Below the pieces are notes generated by a model. That model saw nothing but the letters and a program-made list of their open reading frames with translations. It searched no databases and had not been told where the DNA came from. From positions 1 through 37,669 of the forward strand of contig JAIQFM010000019.1 in NCBI GenBank assembly GCA_020073285.1: a DNA stretch of 37,669 bases, in the 5' to 3' direction. Shown here piece by piece: positions 8,370-16,346 of the stretch. The translations under genes and the position numbers were made by a program. Positions within the stretch are counted from its first letter, which is position 1, and each line of letters begins with the position of its first letter. The DNA comes from Terriglobia bacterium (GTDB taxonomy: Bacteria > Acidobacteriota > Terriglobia > Terriglobales > Acidobacteriaceae).

Positions 8370-9827
8370 TTACCGCGGATACTTCAGTGAAAGCCGATCC
8401 GCGGAAAGAACTGCAAGCCGCCTGAAGAGTGCTTCCGCCTCGGCTTCCTTTTGCTCGGGCAACAGATTCAGGAGGCGCTGGACTTCCGATTCCATTTGCT
8501 GCAATTGCTCCGCGGGCGCAATTTCCGCCAACTGCGCGAAGAGCATTTTGTGCGCCTGCTTGCGTTCCATCACCTCCAATCCATCCAGTATCTGACGGTG
8601 CGAAGTCCCCTCCCAGATGGCGAGAATCATGGCTTCCCGGAGCCAGCGTTCCGCTCCGTACTCGGCCAGCACGCCGAGGCCGCCGTGAACCTCCATCGCC
8701 CATTTCGCCATGTCCACCGCGAACTCGGCCGTCCAGTACTTGGCTAGATGGGCGACCAGCCGGAAGAGATGATAGCGCTCGGAGTAAGGCGGCCGTTCCA
8801 TCCACACCTGGTCGAGGAGCCGAACCGATTCCCACGCCAGGGCAAATGCGGATCGAAGCGATTGCAGACGGACTTCAAACTGGCGCCGCAGCAGCGGATG
8901 GTCGAGAATGCGCTTGCCGAATGCGGTCCGACCCTGCGCATAGGCGAGCGCATCCGCCATGGCACGTTGGGCCAGCGCAACACTCACCACGCTGTTGGCC
9001 ACGCGGGAAAGATTCAACACTTCCAGAATCAGATAAATTCCCGAGTCGGCCGGGCCGAGCAGGTACGCTTCGCTGTCTTTCAGTTCGATTTCCCCGGTAG
9101 GCACGGAGCGAGTGGCAATCTTGTCTTTCAGCCGACGGAGGAAGCAGTTGAGGCTGCCGTCTTGGCGATAGCGAGGCACCAGGAAGAGCGCGAGCCCGCG
9201 CACGCCCGGCGGAGATCCTTCCGGACGGGCAGCCACCACCGCCAATTCAGCCGCCGCGTTGCTGGCAAAATACTTGTCGCCGGTCAGCCGCCAGCCATCG
9301 GCCGCAGGCCGGGCAATGGTCTTGACCGCGGCGCCCAAATCGGAGCCGCCGTCGATCTCCGTCATCCAGGTGGCGCCCTGCCACACGGAATCATCCTTGC
9401 GCAAGAGCTGAGGCAGGAAACGCGCCCGCGATTCCGCGCTCCCGTACTTGGCGAGAGGGACAGCCGTGCCAAGCGAGACGGTATACGGGCAGCAAACGCC
9501 AGGATCGTAGAACGAAATCATGTACATCAGAAGATAAGTCGGGATGAGCGAGTTTTCCTCGAGTGCACGCCAGACCACGCCGGAGCGGTAACCGAGCCGC
9601 AACATGGTCTGATATTCGCGAGGGTAGAGGATTTCATCGGCGCGCCTGCCCAAGCGGTCGAACATACGAATCCATGGCGTTCCGGCACGATCGATCGCGC
9701 CGGAGATGGCGACGCCCTCCGTCTTCCACCACTCCTGCCCGGCTGCCAGCACATCGAGGTGCGGAATGGTGGAAAGCCTGCTCTGCAAAAAGTCGAGGGG
9801 CGAGCTGAGAGTCTCGAGAAGCGCCAT
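8370..9827 (-). CDS. Acyl-CoA dehydrogenase family protein, AidB-like
   Basis: A 485-residue FAD protein. After an extended N-terminal domain (residues 1-110) come the FAD/substrate segments WMTEIDGGSDLGA (154-166), a middle beta domain (TGDKYFASNAAAELAVVAAR, KDKIATRSVPTGEIEL) and the C-terminal helical domain (RTAFGKRILDHPLLRRQ, AMEVHGGLGVLAEYGAERWLREA). IWEGTSHRQILD carries the conserved E406. The long N-terminal part and the WMTE/GGSD arrangement resemble AidB, the alkylation-response flavoprotein, more than short-chain dehydrogenases. No aidB-linked ada gene is nearby, so a fatty-acid or amino-acid catabolic role is equally possible. ATG at 9827 has no ribosome-binding site; TAACAT lies 8 nt upstream. 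Cytosolic. Confidence 0.88.
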   Translation of the reverse strand: MALLETLSSPLDFLQSRLSTIPHLDVLAAGQEWWKTEGVAISGAIDRAGTPWIRMFDRLGRRADEILYPREYQTMLRLGYRSGVVWRALEENSLIPTYLLMYMISFYDPGVCCPYTVSLGTAVPLAKYGSAESRARFLPQLLRKDDSVWQGATWMTEIDGGSDLGAAVKTIARPAADGWRLTGDKYFASNAAAELAVVAARPEGSPPGVRGLALFLVPRYRQDGSLNCFLRRLKDKIATRSVPTGEIELKDSEAYLLGPADSGIYLILEVLNLSRVANSVVSVALAQRAMADALAYAQGRTAFGKRILDHPLLRRQFEVRLQSLRSAFALAWESVRLLDQVWMERPPYSERYHLFRLVAHLAKYWTAEFAVDMAKWAMEVHGGLGVLAEYGAERWLREAMILAIWEGTSHRQILDGLEVMERKQAHKMLFAQLAEIAPAEQLQQMESEVQRLLNLLPEQKEAEAEALFRRLAVLSADRLSLKYPR

Positions 9828-10250
9828 GCCAGCGGATGTTAGGCGGCAGGCATGCGTGCGTCAAGCGAACCGGGTCGGCGTGCGCGTAGACACCAGAATC
9901 CTCCGGAGTCCCGTAGGGAACGGCCCGAAGCCGCGTAGGGGCGACCGATAGTAGCCCAGGACTTTAGTCCTGGGAAAGTCCACCCAAATTCCCCCGGAGT
10001 CCCGGCACCCGGGCCGAAGCCCCGTAGGGGCGACCGATAGTAGCCCAGGACTTTAGTCCTGGGAAAGCTCGCCCCAAGAATCTTCCGGAGTCCCGGCACC
10101 CGGGCCGAAGCCCCGCAGGGGCGACCGATAGTAGCCCAGGACTTTAGTCCTGGGAAAGCTCGCCCCAAGTTCCTCCGGAGTCCCGTAGGGACGGCACGGG
10201 CCGGGAACAAATTGCGCCATTGTTCGCTCTAATTCACTAAGGAGCGCACG
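9828..10250. other. Gene-free stretch occupied by a tandem repeat array
   Basis: The 423 nt between the divergent acyl-CoA dehydrogenase and DUF4349 genes hold both 5' leaders and the 91-bp repeat array at 9903-10202. An open minus-strand frame over 9839-10210 merely translates the repeats and is not a gene. TTGCGC and a TCTAATT box near 10231 could serve the downstream gene. Confidence 0.8.
9903..10202. repeat. Three and a third tandem copies of a ~91-bp palindrome-bearing repeat
   Basis: Units begin with CCGGAGTCCC at 9903, 9994, 10085 and 10175 (partial), a period of 91, 91 and 90. Each full unit contains GCCCCGTAGGGGC-type and CCCAGGACTTTAGTCCTGGG hairpins (the second at 9955-9974 in unit 1). 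The last, partial unit again has CCGTAGGGA. Similar palindromes are scattered through acidobacterial and planctomycete genomes; mobility and function are not known to me. Confidence 0.9.
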
Positions 10251-11330
10251 ATGCTCGCCCAACTACAATCTGCGTGGCGCTCGAATCGTCACTGGCTGGC
10301 CGCTGGCTTCCTGCTCGCCTCAACCCTGTACGTGCTTCTAACTTTCCTCAACTGGCGTGAGCATCGCCGCGGAATCGCCCAAAGTGCCGGCGCCGGACTG
10401 GGCGCAACCGCTCAATGGGAACCCATATCATTGTGGCAGCAGAGGAGCGTGTTGCCTTCATTCCCGCGCCGACACGTCAATCAGAGCGCGGGCTACTACC
10501 AGAAGGGCGTAGTCGGTGGCGTCCCGGGCGGAATCCGCGGGGGCGTGGTCGGCGGTGTCCTGCAAATGCAAGCTGCGCTCCCCAACGTCAGCGAGCGCGA
10601 GGTTGTACGTAGCGGCGTTCTGCTGATCGTCGCGCCAAACTCAGCTCGCGCTTCGGAACAAGTGAGCGCTCTCGCGGCGCGCCTCTCCGGGTTCGTGGTC
10701 AGCTCCACGCTCAGCGGCAACGACCAGAATACGCGCTCGGCGCAGGTGGTCGTGCGCATTCCCGCCGATCGCTTTGAAGAGGCGCGCAGTGAGATCCGGA
10801 AACTCGCAGCATCGGTCGATCAGGACAGCACCGAGGCGCGCGACGTCACTCGCCAGTCCGCCGACCAGCGAGCCACACTGCGCAACTATCGCGCCGAGGA
10901 AACGCAGTACTTGGCAATCATGAAGCGCGCCGTGTCCGTGAAAGACGTGCTGGAAGTCAGCGAAAAACTCGCCGACGTACGCGGCCGCATCGACCGCCTG
11001 GAAACCGAAATGCGCGACCTTCACCAGGAGGTCGCCATGTCGCTGCTGACCGTCGGCATCACCAGTGTGGCGGAAGCGCAGGTGCTAGGCCTGAAGTGGC
11101 GACCGCTGTACGAAGCCAAGCTCTCGGCGCGCAGCGCCCTCGCCGCCCTAGCCGATTTCGCGGATGCGGTAGTTGCGTTCGTCTTCTATGTTCCGGTAAT
11201 CCTGCTATGGGGAGTGCTGGTGCTGGTGGTGCTGAAGTTGGGATGGCTGGCACTCTCCCGCCTCGCTCGTCTGCTCTTCCCCGGGCTGCCGCTGTGGAGG
11301 GCTAAGTCGGTAGAGACACAGGCGAGCTGA
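10251..11330 (+). CDS. DUF4349 membrane protein
   Basis: A 359-residue protein anchored at both ends. TM1 is at residues ~14-34, a Gly-rich segment follows at ~87-104 (VGGVPGGIRGGVVGGV), then the DUF4349 core (VVRSGVLLIVAPNSARASEQVSALAARLSGFVVSS, VVVRIPADRFEEARSEIRKLA, then a long coiled coil with VLEVSEKLADVRGRIDRLETEMRDL), and a C-terminal hydrophobic helix at ~303-330. The core should lie outside the membrane. The ATG at 10251 follows AAGGAGC by 6 nt. The family is widespread and its function is unknown; an envelope role fits. It stands alone, with a CCCACCC-type hairpin immediately downstream. Confidence 0.9.
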   Translation: MLAQLQSAWRSNRHWLAAGFLLASTLYVLLTFLNWREHRRGIAQSAGAGLGATAQWEPISLWQQRSVLPSFPRRHVNQSAGYYQKGVVGGVPGGIRGGVVGGVLQMQAALPNVSEREVVRSGVLLIVAPNSARASEQVSALAARLSGFVVSSTLSGNDQNTRSAQVVVRIPADRFEEARSEIRKLAASVDQDSTEARDVTRQSADQRATLRNYRAEETQYLAIMKRAVSVKDVLEVSEKLADVRGRIDRLETEMRDLHQEVAMSLLTVGITSVAEAQVLGLKWRPLYEAKLSARSALAALADFADAVVAFVFYVPVILLWGVLVLVVLKLGWLALSRLARLLFPGLPLWRAKSVETQAS

Positions 11331-11334
11331 GGCT

Positions 11335-11374
11335 CCCACCCTGTCTCGCCAAACCCGGGCGAGACAAGGGTGGG
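11335..11374. repeat. CCCACCC...GGGTGGG hairpin, likely terminator of the DUF4349 gene
   Basis: CCCACCCTGTCTCGCC pairs with GGCGAGACAAGGGTGGG apart from one extra A. It is the same family as 1188-1227. GGGTGGGGCAACC from its right end (11368-11380) recurs exactly 100 nt on at 11468-11480. Confidence 0.75.
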
Positions 11375-11490
11375 GCAACCTCAAGGTTTTTGGGGCGGGA
11401 AAGGGCGGGCCAGCCCCCGGAGAGATGAAGGACGTCGGGGAATCTCCTAGCCTTCGAGAACCGCGAAGGGTGGGGCAACCGCTAGTCCGG

Positions 11491-12420
11491 CTACTCGACC
11501 GGTGTTCCGACCCTGTCTCCGGTATCAACCGCAAATTCCGTATACGTGCACACGTGGTGGAGGTATTCACGAAGGGCTTTGAAATCGACTTGATGTCTAC
11601 GAACGTCGTTGGCGGCCAGGACAATGGTAAGTTTGTCGCAGAACGTTTTCTCTGCGCAGGCGGCAATAAACGACTTGATGATTTCCTGGACAATCACCTG
11701 TCTAGGTTGCGCAAGTCTAGCGAATCCTGATCCTAGAACCGGCATCGCAACTGGCTCTTTCAGGCCTTGTTGCCCGATAAACAACCAAAGCTTTCCGAGT
11801 GATTGTTTAAGGTCTTCAAAAGACGTGTCTCCTGCAACCCCGTGATCGTTTATGTGAGTAATTGCTAAGAAGTATCCAGTTCTATTCTTCGGATTGACTC
11901 TCACAACAGTGCCAAGCGGATAGCGCTTCGTCTTGCCGGCCCGCGGACCGCTTAGTGGCTCTGGCATGATTCCGCTGACTGAGAGCGCACCGTCCAGTTC
12001 TGTTTCTAACGAGGTATAATCCCCGTAGTACTTACTTGTGAACTGGCCTTGGATGCTTTTTCCCGAAATCAATCTTCTGGATATCTCGGTATCAAATGTT
12101 GAATTCGTGCCCACGACAATGGCACCGTCAAATGAGAACATATTGCCGATCGCAATTTGGACAACGACATCTCGACCTTTCAGTTTCTCGGAAACGGTAA
12201 GAGTCGGCCTGCAAATCCATACAGCTCCAAGCAACCCAACAACGAAGAACCACCACCCCGCCTTCTGAAGATTAGATTGAAGGGCCAAGTGGAAGTAATC
12301 GGCGAGGTTTATGAAGGTCCAGAGCACGCCGAAGGAGCTCAAGAGTGCCGACAAACCTTTGACGGAGAAAAGGTTTTGAAAGAGCGTAACTACGTAGAAG
12401 AGGATTCTAGAGAACGTCAC
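11491..12420 (-). CDS. thsA: Thoeris type II effector: two-helix transmembrane macro-domain protein (ThsA-like)
   Basis: A 309-residue membrane protein. Two hydrophobic helices at about residues 22-44 and 54-71 precede a cytosolic macro-type domain at ~84-275: VVVQIAIGNMFSFDGAIVVGTNSTFDTEI at its start and VAMPVLGSGFARL near its end, the two loops that line the ADP-ribose pocket. This arrangement matches the ThsA/DUF6430 macro family, where the transmembrane-macro effector senses an ADP-ribose-derived signal made by a TIR enzyme and attacks the membrane. It starts with GTG at 12420, overlapping the TGA of the TIR gene as GTGA, so the two are translationally coupled. Base composition is clearly AT-richer than neighbours, suggesting transfer. 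The pair identity is firm; the exact ligand (histidine-ADPR in studied type II systems) is inferred. Confidence 0.86.
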   Translation of the reverse strand: MTFSRILFYVVTLFQNLFSVKGLSALLSSFGVLWTFINLADYFHLALQSNLQKAGWWFFVVGLLGAVWICRPTLTVSEKLKGRDVVVQIAIGNMFSFDGAIVVGTNSTFDTEISRRLISGKSIQGQFTSKYYGDYTSLETELDGALSVSGIMPEPLSGPRAGKTKRYPLGTVVRVNPKNRTGYFLAITHINDHGVAGDTSFEDLKQSLGKLWLFIGQQGLKEPVAMPVLGSGFARLAQPRQVIVQEIIKSFIAACAEKTFCDKLTIVLAANDVRRHQVDFKALREYLHHVCTYTEFAVDTGDRVGTPVE

Positions 12421-12920
12421 AGGCCAAGCCTCGCGTACGTGTCATCGTTGTAGTAATAGGGCCCGCTCTTTCCCTGTGCCCTGCATGATGCGTCCGTACC
12501 TGGCCAGTTCTCCAGCGCATGCTGTATTATTGCTGCATTGAAGCTTACGTGAATTGCAAGGGCGTTTGCGAGAATGGGAGGACAGCGATCACTATCCATA
12601 TATTTCCTGCCGTTGAGGTTTACTGCAATGATGGGCAGCCCTCTCGTGAGAGCCTGTTCGATTTCCCAGAGGACGAATTTCCGCAGATAACGGGTGCTCT
12701 CACCAACTAGAAGCACAAAGACCTTCGAATTTCTGAGACGCTCGGCCAATTGTGCTTTAATCGATTCCTCGGAGCTCGAATCTCGGGCGCTGCTAAGGTC
12801 ATGGGCGTTGTAGAAGTTGAATGGCAGGTTGTCATTCTGTTTCCATGCCGTCATCAGCCTGTAGTAGTGCATGTCAGAATCTCCGTCGAATGAGACGAAT
12901 GTTTTGTTTCGGTATGACAT
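12417..12920 (-). CDS. thsB: Thoeris TIR-like signal synthase (ThsB-like)
   Basis: A 167-residue soluble protein with the TIR-like fold of the MTH538/DUF1863 group to which ThsB belongs. Landmarks: KTFVSFDGDSDMHYYRLM (strand A), FNFYNAHDL, SSEESIKAQLAERLRNSKVFVLLVGEST (strand B), and FVLWEIEQAL with W85-E86, where the catalytic glutamate of TIR NADases is expected, then LPIIAVNLNGRKYMDSDRCPPIL. In Thoeris, the TIR protein is triggered by phage infection and converts NAD into a cyclic or conjugated ADP-ribose messenger. ATG at 12920 follows AGGAGG by 8 nt. It is the first gene of the two-gene operon. No second TIR gene and no SIR2-type ThsA is present, so this is not type I. Confidence 0.88.
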   Translation of the reverse strand: MSYRNKTFVSFDGDSDMHYYRLMTAWKQNDNLPFNFYNAHDLSSARDSSSEESIKAQLAERLRNSKVFVLLVGESTRYLRKFVLWEIEQALTRGLPIIAVNLNGRKYMDSDRCPPILANALAIHVSFNAAIIQHALENWPGTDASCRAQGKSGPYYYNDDTYARLGL

Positions 12921-13050
12921 CTGACGGTCCTCCTCTTCCTATTCTCGCTCCGCCCACTGAAAATTTGCCGTGACCCAAGGCCATCCTGCCGCGTGCCTCG
13001 GGGCGCGTCCTCGCTCGGGATGACAATCCAGAAAGGGGGCGGCTTCAAAT

Positions 13051-13110
13051 GCAGGGCTAAAGCCCTGCTCCACCCAAATCGAGCCCGTTCGGCGCGGCTG
13101 AAGCCGCGCC
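13051..13110. repeat. Paired GGCTNAAGCC hairpin element
   Basis: GCAGGGCTAAAGCCCTGC (13051-13068) followed by CTCCACCC and a second hairpin GGCGCGGCTGAAGCCGCGCC (13091-13110). The same two hairpins occur in the other order at 16757-16810. A 'CGCTCGGGATGACA' tail just upstream (near 13011-13024) belongs to another repeat also seen at 18566-18580. Confidence 0.8.
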
Positions 13111-13125
13111 CCTTCAAAACAGGCC

Positions 13126-16100
13126 CTAGCTACACCCGCTAGTTGACCCGCAACTGCCGCAGCGGAAGCAGCTACCGTTGCGGGTCATGATGGCGCCGCA
13201 GAAAGAGCAGGAGGGGGCGTCGCCCATGTCCACCAGTCCTTGCAGCAGGTCGGCGGGGTGGGCGGAACCGGACGACGGTCCCCTCGACTGCGCTCGGGGC
13301 AGGCTTTGGTCGGCGGTCGACGAGGAATAGAGGTCCCTCGCTGCGCTCGGGACTCCTCGCTCGCCTGACGGCTCGCTCGTCGGCTGCGATGGCGGCTGCG
13401 GCAAGTCCGGCCGCATTCCCGGGAAGAGCAACTGCTGCTGGCCGGTGACGAACTTCTGCTCCAGCCAGCGGAAGAGGTAGTCCATGATCGAGGTGGCGTA
13501 GCCGATGTTCTCGTTGCCGGTCCAGCCGCTGGGCTCGAAGCGGGTGTGCTTGAACTTTTCGCACAGCAGTTTGAGCGGCACGCCGTGCTGCAGCGCCATG
13601 GAGATGGCCAAGGCGAACGAGTCCATGAGGCCGCTGACGGTGGAACCCTCCTTGGCCATGGTGATGAAGATCTCGCCCGGCTCCCCGCTGGGATAAACGC
13701 CGACGGTGATGTAGCCCTCGTGCCCACCGATGTTGAACTTGTGGGTGAGCGAGGCGCGCTCCAGTTGCAGGCGATGGCGGATGGCGCGGGGAGGGCCGTC
13801 GGCGTCGCGGGAGTCGATGGGGCCGCTGCTGTCGACGGTCGACGGTCGACGGTCGACTGAGTCGCCGGCGCGCGATTCGGCCGTCTTGGTGCCGGCAGCG
13901 GAGAGCGGCTGCGACTTCTTGCAGCCGTCGCGATAGATGGCGACCGCCTTCAGACCCAGCTTCCAGGCCTGGATGTAGACCTCGGCGATCTCGTCCACGG
14001 TGGCCGCCTCGGGCAGGTTCACCGTCTTAGAGATGGCGCCGGAGATGAAGGGCTGGGTGGCGGCCATCATGCGCAGGTGTCCCATGTAGTGGATGGAGCG
14101 GGTGCCCTTGGCGGGCTTGAAGCTGCAATCGAAGACCGCCAGGTGCTCGTCCTTGATGTGCGGCGCGCCTTCGATGGTGCCGGTGGCATCGATGTAGCTG
14201 ACGATGGCGCTGACCTGCTCGGGGGCGTAGCCGAGCTTGAACAGGGCCGCCGGCACGGTGTTGTTGACGATCTTGATCATGCCGCCGCCAACCAGCTTTT
14301 TGTACTTCACCAGCGCCAAGTCGGGCTCAACTCCGGTGGTATCGCAATCCATCATGAAGCCGATGGTTCCGGTGGGGGCGAGCACGGTGACCTGGGAATT
14401 GCGGTAGCCGAATCTTTCGCCGTGAGAGAGGGCTTCGTCCCAGCATTGCTTGCTGGCGTCGATCAAAGACTTAGCCACAGAGGTCACAGAGGCAGACGAG
14501 CCGATGCTGTTTACCGAAGCTCTGTGCATGCGGACGACGTCGAGGAAGGGCTCGCGATTGAGATAGAAGCCGGGGCAGGCGCCGGCGGAACGGTCGTTGG
14601 TCGTTGGTCGTTGGTCGTTAGCAAAAGCAGCTTTCGTTTTGTCACTTGCTGGTTCCAATACGGGGCAGAGTTCGGCGATGCGGGCGGACTGGAGGTAGGC
14701 CTCGCCGCACATGATGGCGGTGACGCAGGCGGCGTAGTCGCGTCCGGCTTCGGAGTCGTAGGGCAGGCCGGAAGCCATGAGCAGCGCGCCGAGGTTGGCG
14801 TAGCCGAGTCCGAGCGGACGGTAATCGTGCGAATTGCGGGCGATGGACTCGGTGGGGTAGCCGGAGAAATCGACGACGATTTCCTGGGCGGTGACCATGA
14901 TGTCGACGGCGTGGCGGTAGGCTTCGACATCGAAAGTGCCGTTGGGCGCGAACTTCATGAGGTTGAGCGAGGCCAGGTTGCAGGCGGAGTCGTCGAGGAA
15001 CATGTACTCGCTGCAAGGATTGCTGGCGTTGATGCGGGCGGTGTTTTTCGAAGTATGCCAGCGGTTGACGGTGGTGTCGAACTGCATGCCGGGATCACCG
15101 CAGTGCCAGGTGGCGGTAGCGATCTTGCGCAGCAGGTCGCGGGCCTTGTAGGTCTGGTGGGCGGCGCCGTCGTGGATGTCGTGGGTGGTGAAGTCGGCGT
15201 CGCGCTCGGCGGCGAGCATGAATTCGTCGGTGACGCGGACGGAGTTGTTGGCGTTCTGGAAGAAGATGGAGGAATAAGCGGGCGCATCGGGGTTGGAGCC
15301 GTCATAGCCTTCCCGGATCAAGGCGTGCGCCTTGGCTTCTTCCTTCATCTTGCAGTCGATGAATTCGGTGATGTCGGGATGGTCGATGTTGAGGATAACC
15401 ATCTTGGCGGCGCGGCGGGTCTTGCCGCCGCTCTTGATGACGCCGGCGAAGGCGTCGAAACCGCGCATGAAGCTGAGCGGGCCGGAGGCGGTGCCGCCGC
15501 CGGACAAAGGCTCGTGGGAGCCGCGCAGCGGGCTGAGATTGGTGCCGGTGCCGGAACCCCACTTGAAGAGCATGGCCTCGGTCTTGGCCAAGGTCATGAT
15601 GGACTCCATCGAGTCGTGGATGGAGTTGATGAAGCAGGCGGAGCACTGCGGGTTGCGATAGCCGGAGGGCGCGAATTCGACGTTCTGGGTCTGCGGGTTC
15701 CAGTGCCAGTTGGCGCCGTCAGCGTTGGGCTCGATGCGATCGCAGCCGACATTGAACCAGACAGGCGAGTTAAAAGCGGCGACCTGGTGGAGCAGGATGT
15801 GGCAGAGCTCGTCGTGGAAGACGGCAGCGTCTTCGTTGGAGCGGAAATAGCCGCCGGCGACGCCCCAACCGCGGATGGTTTCGGCGACGCGCTGCACAAG
15901 CTGGCGAACGCCGGTTTCGCGGTCGCTGGCGCCGAGGCGTCCATGAAGGTACTTGCTGGCCACGATGTTGGTGGCGGTCATGGACCAGTCCTTGGGGGTC
16001 TCGACGTCTTTCTGCTCGAAGATGACGTTGCCCTGGGCGTCGGTGATCTGGGCGGTGCGAAGCTCCCATTCCAAAGTATCGTAGGGGGATATATCCGGCT

Positions 16101-16203
16101 GGGTAAAATAGCGGCGGAAGGAGAGGCCGGGAGCTTTCCTGGTCTTCGGGGTGGTGGTGCTGGTGGAGGTGCTGGTGGTGGTTTTTTCGGTGACGTCAGC
16201 CAT
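13126..16203 (-). CDS. nrdJ: Adenosylcobalamin-dependent ribonucleotide reductase (class II)
   Basis: A 1025-residue cytosolic enzyme that reduces ribonucleotides to deoxyribonucleotides with a B12-derived thiyl radical, so dNTP synthesis here needs neither oxygen nor a NrdB subunit. The active-site triad N395-C397-E399 is in NPCSEY; redox cysteines are C187/C190 (NPQCSACF) and C408 (SACNLASLNL). PTGTIGFMMDCDTTG and KYKKLVGGG are class II signatures. The C-terminus ends in a zinc-like Cys motif (CSFCGAIM...CFRCGSCG). The ATG at 16203 lies 7 nt after AAGGAG; an ORF extension to 16269 has no site. Two NrdR-type boxes overlap the promoter. The chain is longer than usual because repeats read in frame at residues ~528-537, ~775-785 and in the tail linker ~960-1000. 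Identification firm. Confidence 0.96.
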   Translation of the reverse strand: MADVTEKTTTSTSTSTTTPKTRKAPGLSFRRYFTQPDISPYDTLEWELRTAQITDAQGNVIFEQKDVETPKDWSMTATNIVASKYLHGRLGASDRETGVRQLVQRVAETIRGWGVAGGYFRSNEDAAVFHDELCHILLHQVAAFNSPVWFNVGCDRIEPNADGANWHWNPQTQNVEFAPSGYRNPQCSACFINSIHDSMESIMTLAKTEAMLFKWGSGTGTNLSPLRGSHEPLSGGGTASGPLSFMRGFDAFAGVIKSGGKTRRAAKMVILNIDHPDITEFIDCKMKEEAKAHALIREGYDGSNPDAPAYSSIFFQNANNSVRVTDEFMLAAERDADFTTHDIHDGAAHQTYKARDLLRKIATATWHCGDPGMQFDTTVNRWHTSKNTARINASNPCSEYMFLDDSACNLASLNLMKFAPNGTFDVEAYRHAVDIMVTAQEIVVDFSGYPTESIARNSHDYRPLGLGYANLGALLMASGLPYDSEAGRDYAACVTAIMCGEAYLQSARIAELCPVLEPASDKTKAAFANDQRPTTNDRSAGACPGFYLNREPFLDVVRMHRASVNSIGSSASVTSVAKSLIDASKQCWDEALSHGERFGYRNSQVTVLAPTGTIGFMMDCDTTGVEPDLALVKYKKLVGGGMIKIVNNTVPAALFKLGYAPEQVSAIVSYIDATGTIEGAPHIKDEHLAVFDCSFKPAKGTRSIHYMGHLRMMAATQPFISGAISKTVNLPEAATVDEIAEVYIQAWKLGLKAVAIYRDGCKKSQPLSAAGTKTAESRAGDSVDRRPSTVDSSGPIDSRDADGPPRAIRHRLQLERASLTHKFNIGGHEGYITVGVYPSGEPGEIFITMAKEGSTVSGLMDSFALAISMALQHGVPLKLLCEKFKHTRFEPSGWTGNENIGYATSIMDYLFRWLEQKFVTGQQQLLFPGMRPDLPQPPSQPTSEPSGERGVPSAARDLYSSSTADQSLPRAQSRGPSSGSAHPADLLQGLVDMGDAPSCSFCGAIMTRNGSCFRCGSCGSTSGCS
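13831..13857. repeat. GTCGACG heptamer repeat inside nrdJ
   Basis: Four near-perfect units of GTCGACG read in frame as RRPSTVD, in a linker before the C-terminal domain. Confidence 0.8.
14592..14620. repeat. GTCGTTG heptamer repeat inside nrdJ
   Basis: Four units of GTCGTTG/A read in frame as NDQRPTTND. The same heptamer occurs in intergenic DNA at 34943-34980. Confidence 0.8.
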
Positions 16204-16295
16204 GGTGGATCTCCTTCCGAACTTCCGTGATCGGTGGCCAGTGGCTGGTTGGCCAGGCAACGATTGCACGACAATCCGACTCTGGGTGAGATGCG

Positions 16296-16324
16296 ACAGT
16301 ATGCCTGTATGTTGTGCCTGTCAA
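16296..16324 (-). promoter_or_regulatory. nrdJ promoter
   Basis: On the minus strand a perfect TTGACA (16319-16324) is followed after 17 nt by TACTGT (16296-16301, 3 of 6). Transcription would start near 16289, giving an ~85-nt leader that ends at AAGGAG. Confidence 0.6.
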
Positions 16325-16346
16325 GACCCTAGCACAATATATTGTA
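16303..16346 (-). promoter_or_regulatory. Two NrdR-type boxes over the nrdJ promoter
   Basis: Box 1 (16333-16346) reads TACAATATATTGTG on the minus strand, 13 of 14 to a CACAATATATTGTG palindrome; it lies just upstream of the -35. Box 2 (16303-16316) reads CACAACATACAGGC, 9 of 14, within the -35/-10 spacer. The 30-nt spacing puts both on one DNA face, as known for NrdR, the ATP/dATP-sensing repressor of ribonucleotide reductase genes. Confidence 0.7.

Noticed and set aside
8748-9842. 364-codon plus-strand frame opposite the acyl-CoA dehydrogenase
   Set aside because: Antisense shadow of a recognised enzyme.
9903-10202. Possible CRISPR array
   Set aside because: Units are ~91 bp and contiguous with no unique spacers, and no cas gene is present.
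9839-10210. 123-codon frame over the tandem array
   Set aside because: It only translates the 91-bp repeats; no ribosome-binding site or domain.
11331-13125. Thoeris genes as cargo of an integrated mobile element
   Set aside because: No integrase, transposase, tRNA or attachment repeats flank the pair; the GGGTGGGGCAACC direct repeats both lie on one side.
14077-16230. 717-codon open frame antisense to nrdJ
   Set aside because: It is the high-G+C mirror of a firmly identified gene; the translation is Gly/Val/Asp-rich with no domain.
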